DNA of 64,000 nucleotides, taken from Isoetes taiwanensis. Its lineage: Eukaryota > Streptophyta > Lycopodiopsida > Isoetales > Isoetaceae. Location of the stretch: assembly GCA_021234155.1 (NCBI GenBank), contig JAJEKV010000045.1, forward strand, positions 7,983,105 through 8,047,104. The letters are read 5' to 3'. Each line of letters starts with the position of its first letter. The first letter of the stretch is position 1. Below the pieces are notes generated by a model, which was not told the origin of the DNA, did not search any database, and saw only the letters and a list, made by a program, of their open reading frames with translations. Below, one piece after another: positions 24,243 through 36,268 of the stretch. The translations under genes and the position numbers were made by a program.

Positions 24243-26755
24243 ACCCACATCAATAAGCCGTTTTATAATATAGTCATCACTGCCATTCACTCCACTCTGC
24301 ATGTCGATTGGCCTCAGCTTTTATTCTACCGCCTTCTTCAAGAAGTAGACCGCATTCGGGCTACCCCCTCCTCTGTCTCTGAAATTTCTGTGGGTGGCCA
24401 TCTTCAGGCCCTCATTCGACATTATCTTCCTGTTCTTGAGAGCCCTTCCACTTCCCATATCTCCCTTTCGGTAGCTCTCTGCATTCTCCGGCGTCAAACT
24501 CAACAAAATTTTACCTTCCGTAAACCTCCCTCGTCTGTTCAACATCCCGACCACGCATGTCACTTTGTCTCCTCTTCTTCCTCACGAGGCCCGCCTTCCA
24601 ATTCCGTCATGCCTCTCAACAATCTCGGACAAGGCAACAGCGGGGCCTGCACCTCCCATCCTCGGCGGCTCTGTACAAATTCCGGCAAGATGTTCAAGCG
24701 GCTGCCATGCGGCTACATGCATCGGGGAGGCTCTCATGGTGGTGTTGGGGCGTCCACGGAAGCCGATCTTTGTTCAAAGAGACCTTCAAGCTGCCCTTTG
24801 CCCATGTTCAAACTTTGGAAGCCCAACTTCAAGAAAAGCCGCGGCTCTATTACAGGCCCGTATAGATCTCACCGATTGCTCAGGATCAGACCGCCTACTT
24901 ACGGATCGGTAGCGGCTCCCAAACCTGGAAATTCGGGGACTTATTGGAACGAGAACAAGTCCAAAGATACCCTCCCAGGGTGACAAGGAGAAACACATTG
25001 CTAAGCTTCGACACCTTGTACTTTCGAAGCTTTGTGACAATTACAAACACTCAAGTTCAAAATCTCACCGGCGTGAAGCTTCGACTCACCTCCACAGGCT
25101 TCGGCTTTCCACGCTCACCAATCGGTTAACGTCCCTCCGGACTTCGGCTTTTGGAGGCTCGAAAACAAAGGTCATCGATGGCGGAGATTGCCACGCCGGG
25201 CCTCCATACTCGGGGCAATCCTCTTCACATGCCACGCTTCTGTCAAACGGGTCCGTGATCAATCCCGTCTTTTGTTAGAAAAGGAGCATCGGATCCGTGA
25301 CCTTGAACATCAGCTCCGACAAAGCGGTTCAATCTGGCTGAGGAAGCCCAAACCAAGCAGGGAGGGATATCTTGACATTGCTACGAACATCCCGGTTAAC
25401 TTCTCTACTCCTTCCAGCTATCTTGACTATGTGGTGGCCCGGCGGCACCTCTTTCTTTTAAGTGGTACACGGCCAATGGCAATGTTCATCAACGACCACT
25501 CAGCGGTGTGGACTTCCCCCGGATCTGGCGGATCTTTCCATAGAAGACAAGGGTTTATTTTGTGCACTCTTAGTCTTTGATCAGCTCCGCGGTGGAAGAT
25601 CTGAATTAGTCATCTTCCGAGTTGTTCAGCCCATGGCTTATGTTTTCATGACTTCTATCGGCGGATCTCCATGATAAGTTCGGGATGAGGCCCATCGTGT
25701 TTTTTAGAGGCAACTCAATCTTTGCTTGGTTGTTATCACCAACCAACAAATATTTCAAGGATCCCCTTTCGAGTCTCGGACTTTTGAGCGGTACATGCCT
25801 GAATTGGCTCAGCACTTACCTCTGTGGCGGTCGAAACGTTGGAACAATTAAACAAAATCGGGCGCACCACGATGATCTTGAGTTTGCCAGTTTTATATCA
25901 CGACTTGGGAGGCTACAATCAACTCCGTGGCCTTCTGGAAAGCAAAGATCATCCCCACGGGATGGGTCAATCCTCCTGTCTATCAATTACTCTCTACTTG
26001 AGAATGGGACCATTGGTGTAGATTGCTCTTGATCAAAATCTTGTACAAGCATTTAGGGACATGGCTCTCAAACCCACGCTGGGCATGCTTCCCTCTCCAT
26101 ATGCTTCTTTAGGAGCCCTCCTCCATACGGTTCCTTTCTTCGCGTTGGCGTCTTCCCTTTTGGGCCGAAGGTCATGGATAGCCCTTATTTGGTCGACTCG
26201 CCCTCAGGATCTCCACGGATCTCCGGTGGAATCCCGATTGTCGGGGCGGCTCCAATTGGGAGGATAATGCCACTTTGGACACTCTTGAAAATTGGATTTA
26301 TATATCGGTAATGGCGTGGTTGGCAAAAGCACCGGCGATGCCTTGCATGGTCTTGATACCTTCTTACGAATCTTTGCCACCTCACCCGGGCCCTTGGGTC
26401 CACCGTCAAAGCGGGTTTACGTGCTGCTCTCAAATGCATCCTCCTCGTCGGCGTCCAATCTTTCCTTTGCAATCGAATGCGGTTCGGTGCCTTGGTCTTC
26501 AAACTGCCTTCTCATGGAGTGCCGGTTTGTTCCTTGACGCTCATCTTTGCCACGGAAGACATGGTGCGCTCTCACTTCCTCATTGGGCCCATCCCGCCTA
26601 GGGCTCAACACCCGACGCTCTTCAAACACGCCCGGGACCTTGTTGCTCATTACCATAATGGCGGACCTCATTCCGTGAAGATCACTTTCCATTCTTTGGT
26701 TTCCCACCCTCGGAAGCCATTCCTCCCTTTCTTGGTGAGTGTCATTTGGTGGGGG
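24243..26755 (+). other. Post-integrase region of gypsy, part 2
   Basis: Continuation of the gypsy internal region after the copia insertion. Translated pieces in changing frames include a helical, Gln/Ala/Leu-rich stretch near 24790-24870 (AHVQTLEAQLQEK, coiled-coil-like) and mixed segments up to about 26700. Together with 11331-12820 this gives about 4 kb of non-gag-pol sequence. Codon-like composition suggests one former extra reading frame on the element's strand, now broken. I recognise no domain. The final GGTGGGGG before 26756 is the likely polypurine tract. Confidence 0.5.
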
Positions 26756-27588
26756 TGTTAGTCCTGTGCCTCTCGTTGGGACTATTCATGCATCTGACGG
26801 ACCAGGTCAAGCTCAAGGATCCCACAGACGGGCACGGTCAGCCGGCCCAAAGCCAGCGAAGACAAAGCGGCAGACCCACGCAGTCAAAGCTGCGTCCCGT
26901 CAAACAAGGCGCCCGCTTCGGACAAGTGGACGCCCACTTCGCCTCCCGACATCGGCGGCGTGATTCTAGGCACTTCAAGAGGCACCGCCAACATTCCTCC
27001 TGCAAATCAGGCCTCCTTCCAGAGTCGGCACCGAGAGATCGGTCCAGTGTCTATATTGGGCCCAAAGGCCATTGTACTATATATATGAGTAGAGCTAGCA
27101 CATGAGTTTTTAGATGAGTTTTGAGTCTTGTCTCTCTTAGTCTTCTCTCGATTAATGAGAGCTCATGTATGTTCATCATTGATATCAAGGAAGCTATCAT
27201 TTTCTCTCAAAAAAAAAAAATTCAAGAGGCACCCAACATTCCTGCAAATCAGGCCTCCTTCCGGAGTCGACGCAGATCGGTCAGTGTCTATATTGGGCGA
27301 AAGGCCATTGTACTATATATATGAGTAGAGCTAGCACATGAGTTTTTTAGATGAGTTTTGAGTCTTGTCTCTCTTAGTCTTCTCTCGATTGCGAGAGCTC
27401 ATGTATGTTCATCATTGATATCAAGGAAGCTATCATTTTCCTCTCATTGTTCTCTTTTGTTCTGATTTCTTCTTCTTGTTCCTTTCTTGCAAATCCCGCG
27501 TGACATAGTCCCCCGGATTCTCCTGTTAGATCCAAGGGTCCTCACAGAGGGCTGTCTTGCAGGAGTTCCCGAACCCAGACCCCAAACA
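26756..27588 (+). repeat. 3' LTR of the gypsy element
   Basis: 833 bp, TGTTAG...CAAACA, matching 4665-5507 and followed by the target duplication AACCT. It repeats the internal duplication with an A-tract (second unit from about 27221) and two TATA-like motifs (27077-27086 and 27312-27321). Confidence 0.9.
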
Positions 27589-27617
27589 AACCTCAAAAAA
27601 AAAAAAAAAAAAAAAAA

Positions 27618-30600
27618 TCTTGGATCAAGGAATGGACTAAGCAGCTTAATTCAGCAAAAAATAATGAGAAAAAGATATTATTCTAGCAAATGAGAGATAT
27701 CAGAATGGCTTTGCAAGATGATCCTTTAATTCTACATTACATCTCCAAGAAGAAAACCTTGAAAGGAAAATCAAACTCACTGAGAAGATTGAAGCCAAAG
27801 GTGCTGCCATTAGATGTAAAATTAAGTACACTAATGATATGGACTCAGGTTATACCAAGTTCTTTTTCAGAGTTGCTAAATCGAGACAAATAAAAAGTTC
27901 TATCAATGAAATTATTAATGGTTCTGGAAATATCTTGAATTCCCCTATTGAAATCTCAAATTTCTTTTATTCAAAGTATCCTATGTTGTTCTCTGGGAAC
28001 AATATTACAGATGCTGCTGAAGCTGATCGTGCAAAAAAATGATTCAATTATTCCTCACGATCATTGTAAAATGGATATCTCTTTATCCCAAATTCCTACC
28101 TTAGATGAAGTCTTCTCCACTTAAGAGTTTTAAACATCTCCAGGCCCAGATGGCTTCCCCCCTGAATTTTTCTTGAGTTTTTGGGATATCATGCAAAATG
28201 ATGTTATGGCCTTTATTAAGAGTTTCTGGGAAGCTAATTACCTCCATCCTTCAATTGCTAGTGGCTTCATCTCTCTAATTCCAAAGGCTGAGAGACCAAT
28301 TGACTTTTCTGACTGGAGGCCAATATCTTTAACTAATACCACTTACAAGATTTGTGCTAAGATTATTGCTTCTAGAATCAAAGATTATCTGCAAAATTGT
28401 ATCAGTGGTAATCAATGTGCTTTTCTTCCTAATAGATTCATTTTAGAAATATATTGCTACTATGGAAGGTTTGCACTGGAACAAGATTTCTAACCAGAAC
28501 TGTGTTCTCTTTAAGTTGGACTTTAAGAGAGCTTTCGACAATAGTAGATGGGACTTTATTGAATATGCTATGGCTAAGCTTGGATTTCATGAAAAGCTTG
28601 TTCAGCTTATTATGGGATTGAATTTAAGATCTAACTCGGCTGTTCTTATTAATGGCTCCCCGAGTTCCTTTTTCTCCCTTGGAAAAGGTGTTAGACAAGG
28701 ATGTCCTCTGGCTCCTTATTTATTTATAGTGGTTGTTGAGCTCTTAACTAAGGCTATCAAGCATCACCAAAACATTGGTAACATCATCACTGGGCTTAAT
28801 CTTCCTAATTCTAATGATTCCTTATGTATTCAGCAATATGCTGATGATACTTTCTCTTTCCTAATGAGCCTAATAACATTGCATTCTTCATGGATATTCT
28901 GAGTCAATTCAGTGCTGCATCAGGGGTGGATTTAAATTTGTCTAAATGTGGTATTATTGGTGACATTGCTGATTCACATGTGGCTGGTAGTCAGGTAATT
29001 AAAATCACGGAATTGCCACTAAACTTTTAGGCATGCCTTTGTCTCTTAACACAAATCTTACTAGCCTATGGCCCCCTATTATTGAGAAAATAAGAGCAAA
29101 GCTTCATATGTATAGAAACTCTCTTTCTCTGGCTGGTAGAGTTGTCATTGCAAATCAAGTTCTTATTAGCTCACATATTTACTTCTCCACAGCTTTAGTG
29201 GCTCTTGCTAATGTTTACAAGCAAACTAAGAAGATTATAAGAGGTTTCATTTGGAATGGCAATAACAAGAAAAAAGAAGGTGGCCTGGCTTGCAAAAACC
29301 TTCATAAACAAGCCCAAGCCCTTGCTGGCAAGTTTGTTTTGAAGGCAACAAATAGATCTGGTAGTGTTGCTTCTAAGTTCATTATTTACTAGCTCCAGAA
29401 AAGTTCCCCATTGGGACACCCTACTGTTGCTCATGACTTACAAAACTTTGCTTTTTGTGAAGTCTCATTGGCCACTAATATGTCTCCTTTAATGAGAAAT
29501 ATCCTAAAGGCTTGGAATAATATGTTCTTGGCTTTCAACTATGATTATGGAAATAAATTTCATTCAGCTATGCCTATCTTCTGGTCTCGTTCTTTCAAAG
29601 ATCATCCCAATTATGTGCTTGCTTTGAAACATCCTCAAATTTACAAGAAATGGTATTCTTATGGTATCAGAACCTTGGGTGATCTTTGAAATAATGATAG
29701 ATGGATCACTTGGTCGAATCGTAAAATGAAGATCAGGGGATCTAATTCAAACAAGAAAATCTATAATATGTCAGAAATAAAGTTGGTAGCTTGATTCCTT
29801 CTCAAGTGCAAGATATTGGCTTGGATTGGCTTTTAAATAAAAATTTCTATTACAAGGTTAAGGCTATTTATAATTTCTTGAATCAAAACTTAGATCTCCC
29901 TAAGTCTTTTGCTGTATGGAATATTGATTCAAATGCCACCAAGGCCTTATTTCTTAATGTCTGGAATTCTTATGCTTCCAAGAAAATATCCTTTTTTATT
30001 TGGCTTATATCTAAAGGTTGCTGCTACTAGAAATCCTAATTTGTCTGCTAATTGTCCCTTGAATTGTAATGATGTAGAAGATCTAGGGCATATTTTCTTT
30101 TGTTCAAAATTGAATCCTTTTTTGTCTTGGTTTAATAGACAGTTTGGTCATTATGATAAATCTTTCGTCATCATTGCAAGGAAATGATACTTACAAAAAT
30201 ACTATTGCTTTATTGACTCTCTGGAATATTTGGAAGTCGAGAAACAGGTGTTTATATGGTCATAAGAGGTTTTCTTTGACTTGGATTAAATTGCGTATTA
30301 AATATGGCATTGAGCTTTGTGCTACAGCTCATAGAAAGGTTTATGCTGATATTTATGACAGGTGTTGGGATCAACTAGGTGAATATATTGGGTATCATAA
30401 CTTATTTATATCAAGAATTCAATTTAGAGATACTAGCTAAAGCTTTATTAATATGATATATGGAGCTTTGCAGAGGACCTTATACAAACAGATACTTTGT
30501 AACCACTGATGGCTCTTCTTTAAGAAATGAGGTAGCAAGATATGGTGTTGACAGGTTACATGAACATCAGGTCTGTTATCCCTCAAATAATCAGTGGACA

Positions 30601-31340
30601 GTGAGACAGATGATCTATGAAAATGAGGTTAGGAAATCAGTTGAAAGAGTATAAGCAGGGATCTTTACAAGGGAAGTGATGCAAATGGTGTACATGTTCT
30701 GATTCATTGAAAAGCATCAACATGAATTTACTGATAGACAGTTCCTGAGATATAGAGAAATGTATTATACTCACAGGATGCTTGCTGACGGCTATGGTGC
30801 AGCAGGATTATTTTAGACTGATAAGAGACCAGTTATGGATGGCTGAAACATACACCCTTGGAACCTCTGCCAAATTCACCTCTCATTATGACCAGCTCTT
30901 CTTTTCTGATGATCCAAATGATAAGAGAATTCCTACTATCCCCTCCACCAAAATTGACAGCATTGCCTCTCTCTGGTTGCAGTAATTTTGTTTGTGTTTG
31001 CAGGGCAATTAGTTCTTTCAGTGATATATTAGGCATGGGATGTCGAAGCTCTACCTACTTCATGATCGGAGCTATCTTCTCAGGTTTTGGATCCGAGGTT
31101 TCTTTAGCTTTGGTGGCTGTCTGTTTATTCAAGAGAATACTTGAATTTTGATCTTCAATCCCTCTTCAAGTTCTTTTCATTGAAACTGATACAAAATTTT
31201 GGGATAACAACTATCCTATCATGTTACTTTGTTGTTCTGGGTATTTCTGTTAAGCCCATATGAGGACTTAACAAAATTCTGTATGGTTTTCCTTAATTAA
31301 TGAAAAAATCATCTCGTACCTTAAAAAAATAAAAAATAAA
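27618..31340 (+). pseudogene. 5'-truncated LINE (non-LTR retrotransposon)
   Basis: Begins after a 23-base A run in the linker between endonuclease and RT; no endonuclease is present. RT motifs run in changing frames: LIPKAERPIDFSDWRPISL (28270-28330), FKLDFKRAFDN (28510), GKGVRQGCPLAPYLF (28680) and QQYADDTFSF (28830), the last with the YADD catalytic motif. A zf-RVT-like Cys/His region (NCPLNCNDVEDLGHIFFC) lies near 30050-30110. A DGSS motif near 30510 may be an RNase H start. The 3' end is an A-rich tail at 31321-31340. Stops and shifts make it inactive. The plant L1-like class is inferred from the domain order. Confidence 0.88.
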
Positions 31341-31361
31341 AGGGCCTGACATTTTACATGT

Positions 31362-32348
31362 GATGGCGAAGGTGCATGTAACTCCAGCAACTCTTACCAC
31401 ATGGCGTTTAGTGCCATCTGCGTAATATATTTTACCGAATAAAATTACTGACCAAAATCCAATGTTCCCGAAGAATGGGGAGATAGAAAAGTACCTGAAA
31501 AAATATCCCGGTAGGAAAAGGAGATCCTCGGACACAAATACCTTATCTCTTTCTTCCTCCCGCCGGAGCTGGCTCTGGCTAGGCCTATGGAGCTCCTAAC
31601 CAATTCTCCACCCTAAACCTTTTCCAACATCCCAAAAATTTCTTTACCTTCATGGCCAATGGAGCCTTCCTATCTCAAGAGGGCTGCCATCTCCCAAGAT
31701 ACCCCCATCTCTAGAACCTCCGGTTCCTTCCTCTTCCTCTCTTCTTTGCAATTCACAGTCTTGTTGCATGACTTCTAATACAACTAATTCTTCTTCTGTT
31801 CTTCTAATCCCTCGTACCTTCCAAACCCAACAATGGGGGACGAGTTTTTGGGTCCCACCAATGGAGCTCCCTTGCCTCTTCCGAAAATGTTCTTTCTTTG
31901 GATGTTCCTATGGCTATGGAGGATGTGTTGCTCAACGGCCGTGGCCAGGTCCAGGGCTCGAATTAATGGCAAGAAGAATAGTGCTCCTAGAGCATTTCTT
32001 GCCGGACTTAGCCCCAATGTGCTTGGAGCTCCAGTTTTGCGGTGGAGGTGGTCTTGGTTCAATTTTGTGGAAACAAGTCTACTCGTTTAGTCTCTAAGGT
32101 ACATTGGGGTAGGCAGAAATCTTATAATGGTAAGCATAGTCCCAGTAGCGCCTATGGCGGTCAAGGGGATGTCATGCAATCTTCTTCTTATAGTGGCATT
32201 TTGGGCTCCCTTGAAAAAGCTTGAAAAAACTTACGGTGAAGATTTGCCTTACATTCTTAGAGAGCTTGGCAATAAAGGAGAATGGGAAAAAGCTCTTAAG
32301 AGTTTTGAATGGATGGTTATGCGGAAAGGGTTCGTGGGCAATGGAGCA
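31362..32348 (+). pseudogene. Broken duplicate of the 5' part of the GUN1-like gene
   Basis: Aligns with 35979-36967 in the same orientation: about 290 bp of upstream sequence, the start codon region and the N-terminal coding part as far as the first PPR. Blocks of 50-80 bp are almost identical (for example KSTRLVSKVHWGRQKS near 32080), but many short differences remove the frame, including the loss of the poly-alanine stretch. The match stops abruptly at 32348. Upstream sequence is retained, so it is not a processed copy. It lies between 21-bp direct repeats (31343-31363 and 33555-33575). Confidence 0.88.
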
Positions 32349-34856
32349 CACCCCCACATCCCCAAAAAAAAAAAAATACTTAAAAGTAACAATGCACATG
32401 TTTTATTTATAACACATAAAGGTCTAATTCTTTTGTATGAGGCCAATTGATATGGCTCCCATACAAAGAGGGCAAATAGAATGCCACCTAGAGACATGCA
32501 TTCTAAAACTTAAATTCTCAGAATTTAGAATGAATTAGTAAAACACCAGATTGCTTTGATTTTATTGTTTGGAGCAAACTGTGAAAGAGTATTTTCTTTT
32601 CCTTCCTCTTTGCAGCAAAAACTCATTGAGACTTTGAAGACAGAGATGAGGTTAAAAAGATAACGGGACTATAGACAAAGAGTTGGATAGTTTTCTGATA
32701 CCAAGAGTGATCTTTTCTTCGAAGATGCCATTGTTGGATCAGGGACTAATCTTCCTAATATAATTAAGGAATGTGAGATGTGTGATAATTTGTTTAGACA
32801 AATTCTTATCATACATGAAAAGAAAGAATGAGTTTATAGTGATACTGAAATGTACAGTGAAGCAGACCCATTTCAAGATATTTCTGATTCGGTTCAAGTC
32901 AAAGATAGTTGTAAAACTTCAAGCATTCCAGATTATAACACGAAAGTCCCTAGAAATGGTCTTTGCCATGCCAATTGCCATCCACTTACTCATTCTCATT
33001 GTATTGCACCGTGGCTACTCCAGATTTTGAATCTAAAGCCTGCCTAACCCACCCAATTCGGCTACCTGATCAAAATCAGTTGGCCCAAACCACTGATGTG
33101 ATTCATCGTCGGCTGCGTACGAGAAACCAGGTCACATACAAAAGAGAAAATATAGTGAAAGAAAAGGAAAAAATTGCCATGACATTCTATCAAATGAAAA
33201 TTCTATTCTATGATACTATTCTATATTTTTTTCTAACTTTTTATTTCTCTACTATATATGGACATTGGTGATATGTATGGGATTGCTATAGATATAGATA
33301 TAATATATATTTTTTCTCTAATATATATTCAAAAGGTTAAATTAGTATAGGGGTATAAGTGCATGGCTAAGCAAAAAACGAGCTTTTTGTTGCTTATCTA
33401 TTTTTTTTCTTGATTTCCATTCTACAAGGCTATGCGAAATGTAGACTTGTTTTTGAATGTCTATTTTTTTCTACACTTTATTTTGCATGGTAAAAAGAAA
33501 GGGGTTTTGCAAGGCCTGCAACGTTTAATTTCCAACCCTGCTTGAACGTAAAATGGCCTGACATTTTACATGTGAGTCTTGGTTTGGGAAATTCCCCGGA
33601 ACCATTACAACCTACCGTGCAAAATCGAAAAAAAGTAGGTTAATAAAAAGTTAACCAGTTCTCTACCCGAATAAAACTACAGCTTTTTAGGAAAAACGAC
33701 GGTCTAAAAAAAAAAGAGGGGGAAATTTTACCATGTACCATTATGTTTGTCGGATATTCCATGACTACCCATTTTCAAAATTTTCCTTTCTTATTTAGAT
33801 TTAGGGTAAGCGGCAGCGTTCACCAGAGAAGAGGCCGAAGAGCAGCAGATTTGGTACACATCGATCCTCCCAAGGCATGAGGCTGGAGAGGAGCAGAGTT
33901 ATGCCGCTGGGTTGAAACTCATGGATCTCTCCAAGGCATTTGCCTATTGCATCTTTATAGCTCCACGGAGCACATCCAACTTTACTTGTCGATAAGCAAG
34001 AACATGTCAGCTTTTGGTGTGAGCATCACCAAGTTGCATACTGGTGATGGGCGCTCTTAAAAATGTTGGCATGATCCATTTTGCCTCAATAGCAAATATA
34101 AGCTTCAACTTCATATTCTTCCTTTCTATTCCAGCTTATGCAGCTCCAGCAAAAAGGCCCAACGTGCCCATACTAAGTAAGGCTTGTTATACTGGGTTTT
34201 TTGTCATTGTTATTATTTAGGATTTTTAATTCTTATGCTTTTTTGCTTTCTTAGTTCTTGTTAATGAAAGGACAACACAGTTTTGCTGCTGTGATACTTC
34301 TAAGATAATATGATACTACCCTGGATTTTTTGTAGACTGAAGCAGGGAAAGCAGGGTTGTTTTTTTACATTATGAGGATGTCCTATTTATTATTCATAGA
34401 ATAATTGTTTGTTAGGATACTAGTGCTCTCAACTTTATAACTGCAGTGTAATTGCACGAAATGCAGCAATATAAAATGCCTCTAAATCTAATGCAAATGG
34501 CTTTTACTTCTTCAAGTTAATTTTAATTCTTTGCAACAGACATCACATCTTGGAGCTTGAAAGGACAAAGCCAATGTTTTACAAACGGTTGGACCAATGA
34601 TAGGTGAAGGGACTGAAAATGAGAGTGATCAGCATGTTGAGAGTGATCAGCATAGACATGAAGATTAACTTGATTTGGATTACTAAGTTTTATATAAACT
34701 TGTTGGCTTCTCTATCATGTATAGTGTTTGTTATTGAAGCTGGGAATATTTTACAAGATGCTACTGTTTTGTTGTTCAAGATACCAAGTCGTAATGGCAA
34801 CAAAAGATAACAACTTCTAATGGCTTTTTTTATGGTATTAGATGAGTATTATGGGC
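32349..34856. other. No recognisable gene
   Basis: AT-rich sequence with no domain I recognise and only short frames on both strands. It contains a 13-base A run right after the GUN1 copy (about 32365), an AT-rich tract at 33283-33335, and the second copy of the 21-bp direct repeat at 33555-33575. Confidence 0.5.
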
Positions 34857-34988
34857 TAGATAACGTCCTCTCCCGAGGAGTTATGGGCCAGGAAAATGGT
34901 CGAGTGGCCATGTGGCGGAATTCGAGGCGTGCGTGCGGTAGGGAATTTCCCCGCCACATGGCCCATAACTCCGGAGGGCGTTATCTAC
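34857..34988. repeat. Foldback (inverted repeat), about 130 bp
   Basis: The left arm (AGATAACG...GAGTTATGGGCCA, then TGGCCATGTGGCGG) is complementary to the right arm (CCGCCACATGGCCCATAACTCC...CGTTATCT). The left arm has an extra segment of about 20 bases. It could be a small foldback element or form a hairpin transcript. It lies about 1.3 kb upstream of the GUN1-like start codon. An 18-bp tandem repeat (GACCGCCATAGTTCAAG) follows at about 35023-35058. Confidence 0.75.
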
Positions 34989-35978
34989 TTTAACGCCCTT
35001 GGCGAAGCATTTAGCGTGGTGACCGCCATAGTTCAAGTGGACCGCCATAGTTCAAGCTTGGGAGCCCCACCATATTCAAGATCACTTCCACGTAATCGGC
35101 AGGCCGGAAGATAGTTTCTTTAAAAACTCACACACAACAACAGGATTTAAGGATCAAACACATGTTTGTGGCTTGAAAAGGAAAGCTTACACAGGATGAT
35201 ACTCACATCAACGGATTTTAAATGGAACAAATGGAAAGCATCGCCGCATCTTTGTTATTGAAATAGAACCCGCTTTTGAAAAGCGGGCATCTGTACGCAG
35301 GATCTTCCGACCAATCAACTACCCTTAACAAATCCTTATATAGCTCCGCTTTTGAAACAGAGCATCTGCTGCAGCAGGGGGAGACAGATGCTATCAACAA
35401 GCATGATTGGATCGTGATTTTTGCCAAAGAAACACAGCTATGGCGACGGATTCTGGCGTGGTCGTGCATGCAAATCGTAGAATCAGACCGATCTTTGCCG
35501 CGGTGGTTGCATGCGATCGTAGAAGAATTGTTAGAACTCTTTAACCGGCGGACTTACAGTATTTGCCTCGACTATGGCGACGGATTTGTTGCCTGGCATT
35601 TTTGCTTGGCTATGGCGTAGGGCTCAAAAGAAAGAAAATCACCAGCGGCAGCAGAGGAAATGTTATGGCCATAACATCTTTGTTATGGTCATAACCGACA
35701 TACATATTGTTATCTGACATAACATCTGTGAGATCAACTACAGATTTAAACCCTACATCGCCGAGGCCAAGGACGTTAAGGTATGTTTGATTTTAAAAAA
35801 CTTGCTTCTTGGGATGGAATTTACAGGGAATGGTAGGTAAGACTTTAATTTGTAAGAAACTTGCTGGTTGCTTTTAATCTTGAGGAAATTGAAGGCAATA
35901 TTTTTCCACTAGCAGGTTCCCCAAAAAAAGCATAGAAAATTTTCCTTTGGTCAGTAAAAAATTTCCCGAACCACTGAG
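34989..35978. other. Intergenic region upstream of GUN1-like locus
   Basis: No gene seen. It contains two near-palindromes, GTTATGGCCATAAC and GTTATGGTCATAAC, at about 35662-35697, and the short tandem repeat noted with the foldback. It could hold distal promoter sequence, but nothing specific is recognisable. Confidence 0.4.
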
Positions 35979-36268
35979 GATGGCGAAGGTGCATGTAAAT
36001 CCAGCGACTCTTACCACGTGGCGTTTAGTGCCATCTGCGTAATATATTTTACCCCATAAATTACTGACCAAAATCCAATGTTCCCGAAGAATGGGGGAGA
36101 TAGAAAAGTACCTGAAAAAATATCCCGGTAGGAAAAGGAGATCCTCGGACACAAATACCTTATCTCTTTCTTCCTCCCGCCGGAGCTGGCTATGGCTAGG
36201 CCTATGGAGCTCCTAACCAATTCTCCACCCTAAACCTTTTCCAACATCCCAAAAATTTCTTTACCTTC
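35979..36268 (+). promoter_or_regulatory. Upstream block shared by both GUN1-like copies
   Basis: 290 bp directly before the start codon, strongly conserved with 31362-31650. It includes CTCTTACCACGTGGCG with a CACGTG core (E-box/G-box type, a light-regulated element in many plant promoters). In the duplicate the core reads CACATG. The pyrimidine-rich stretch before the ATG probably belongs to the 5' UTR. Confidence 0.5.

Larger units (their letters stand above)
4665..27588 (+). mobile_element. Ty3/gypsy retrotransposon with nested insertions
   Basis: The element starts TGTTAG and ends CAAACA. It has two LTRs (4665-5507 and 26756-27588) in the same orientation and is flanked by a 5-bp target duplication AACCT (4660-4664 and 27589-27593). 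A purine-rich tract GGTGGGGG stands just before the right LTR. Its 22.9 kb include an 11.4-kb copia insertion, so the original element was about 11.5 kb, which is long for gypsy. The order gag, protease, RT, RNase H, integrase defines Ty3/gypsy. The long extra region after integrase recalls the Tat or Athila groups, but the lineage is not established. The coding region is heavily frameshifted. Confidence 0.93.

Noticed and set aside
27595-27617. A-run as the poly-A tail of a gene retrocopy
   Set aside because: No coding sequence precedes it; the left flank is the gypsy target site. Its origin is left open, and it only marks where the truncated LINE begins.
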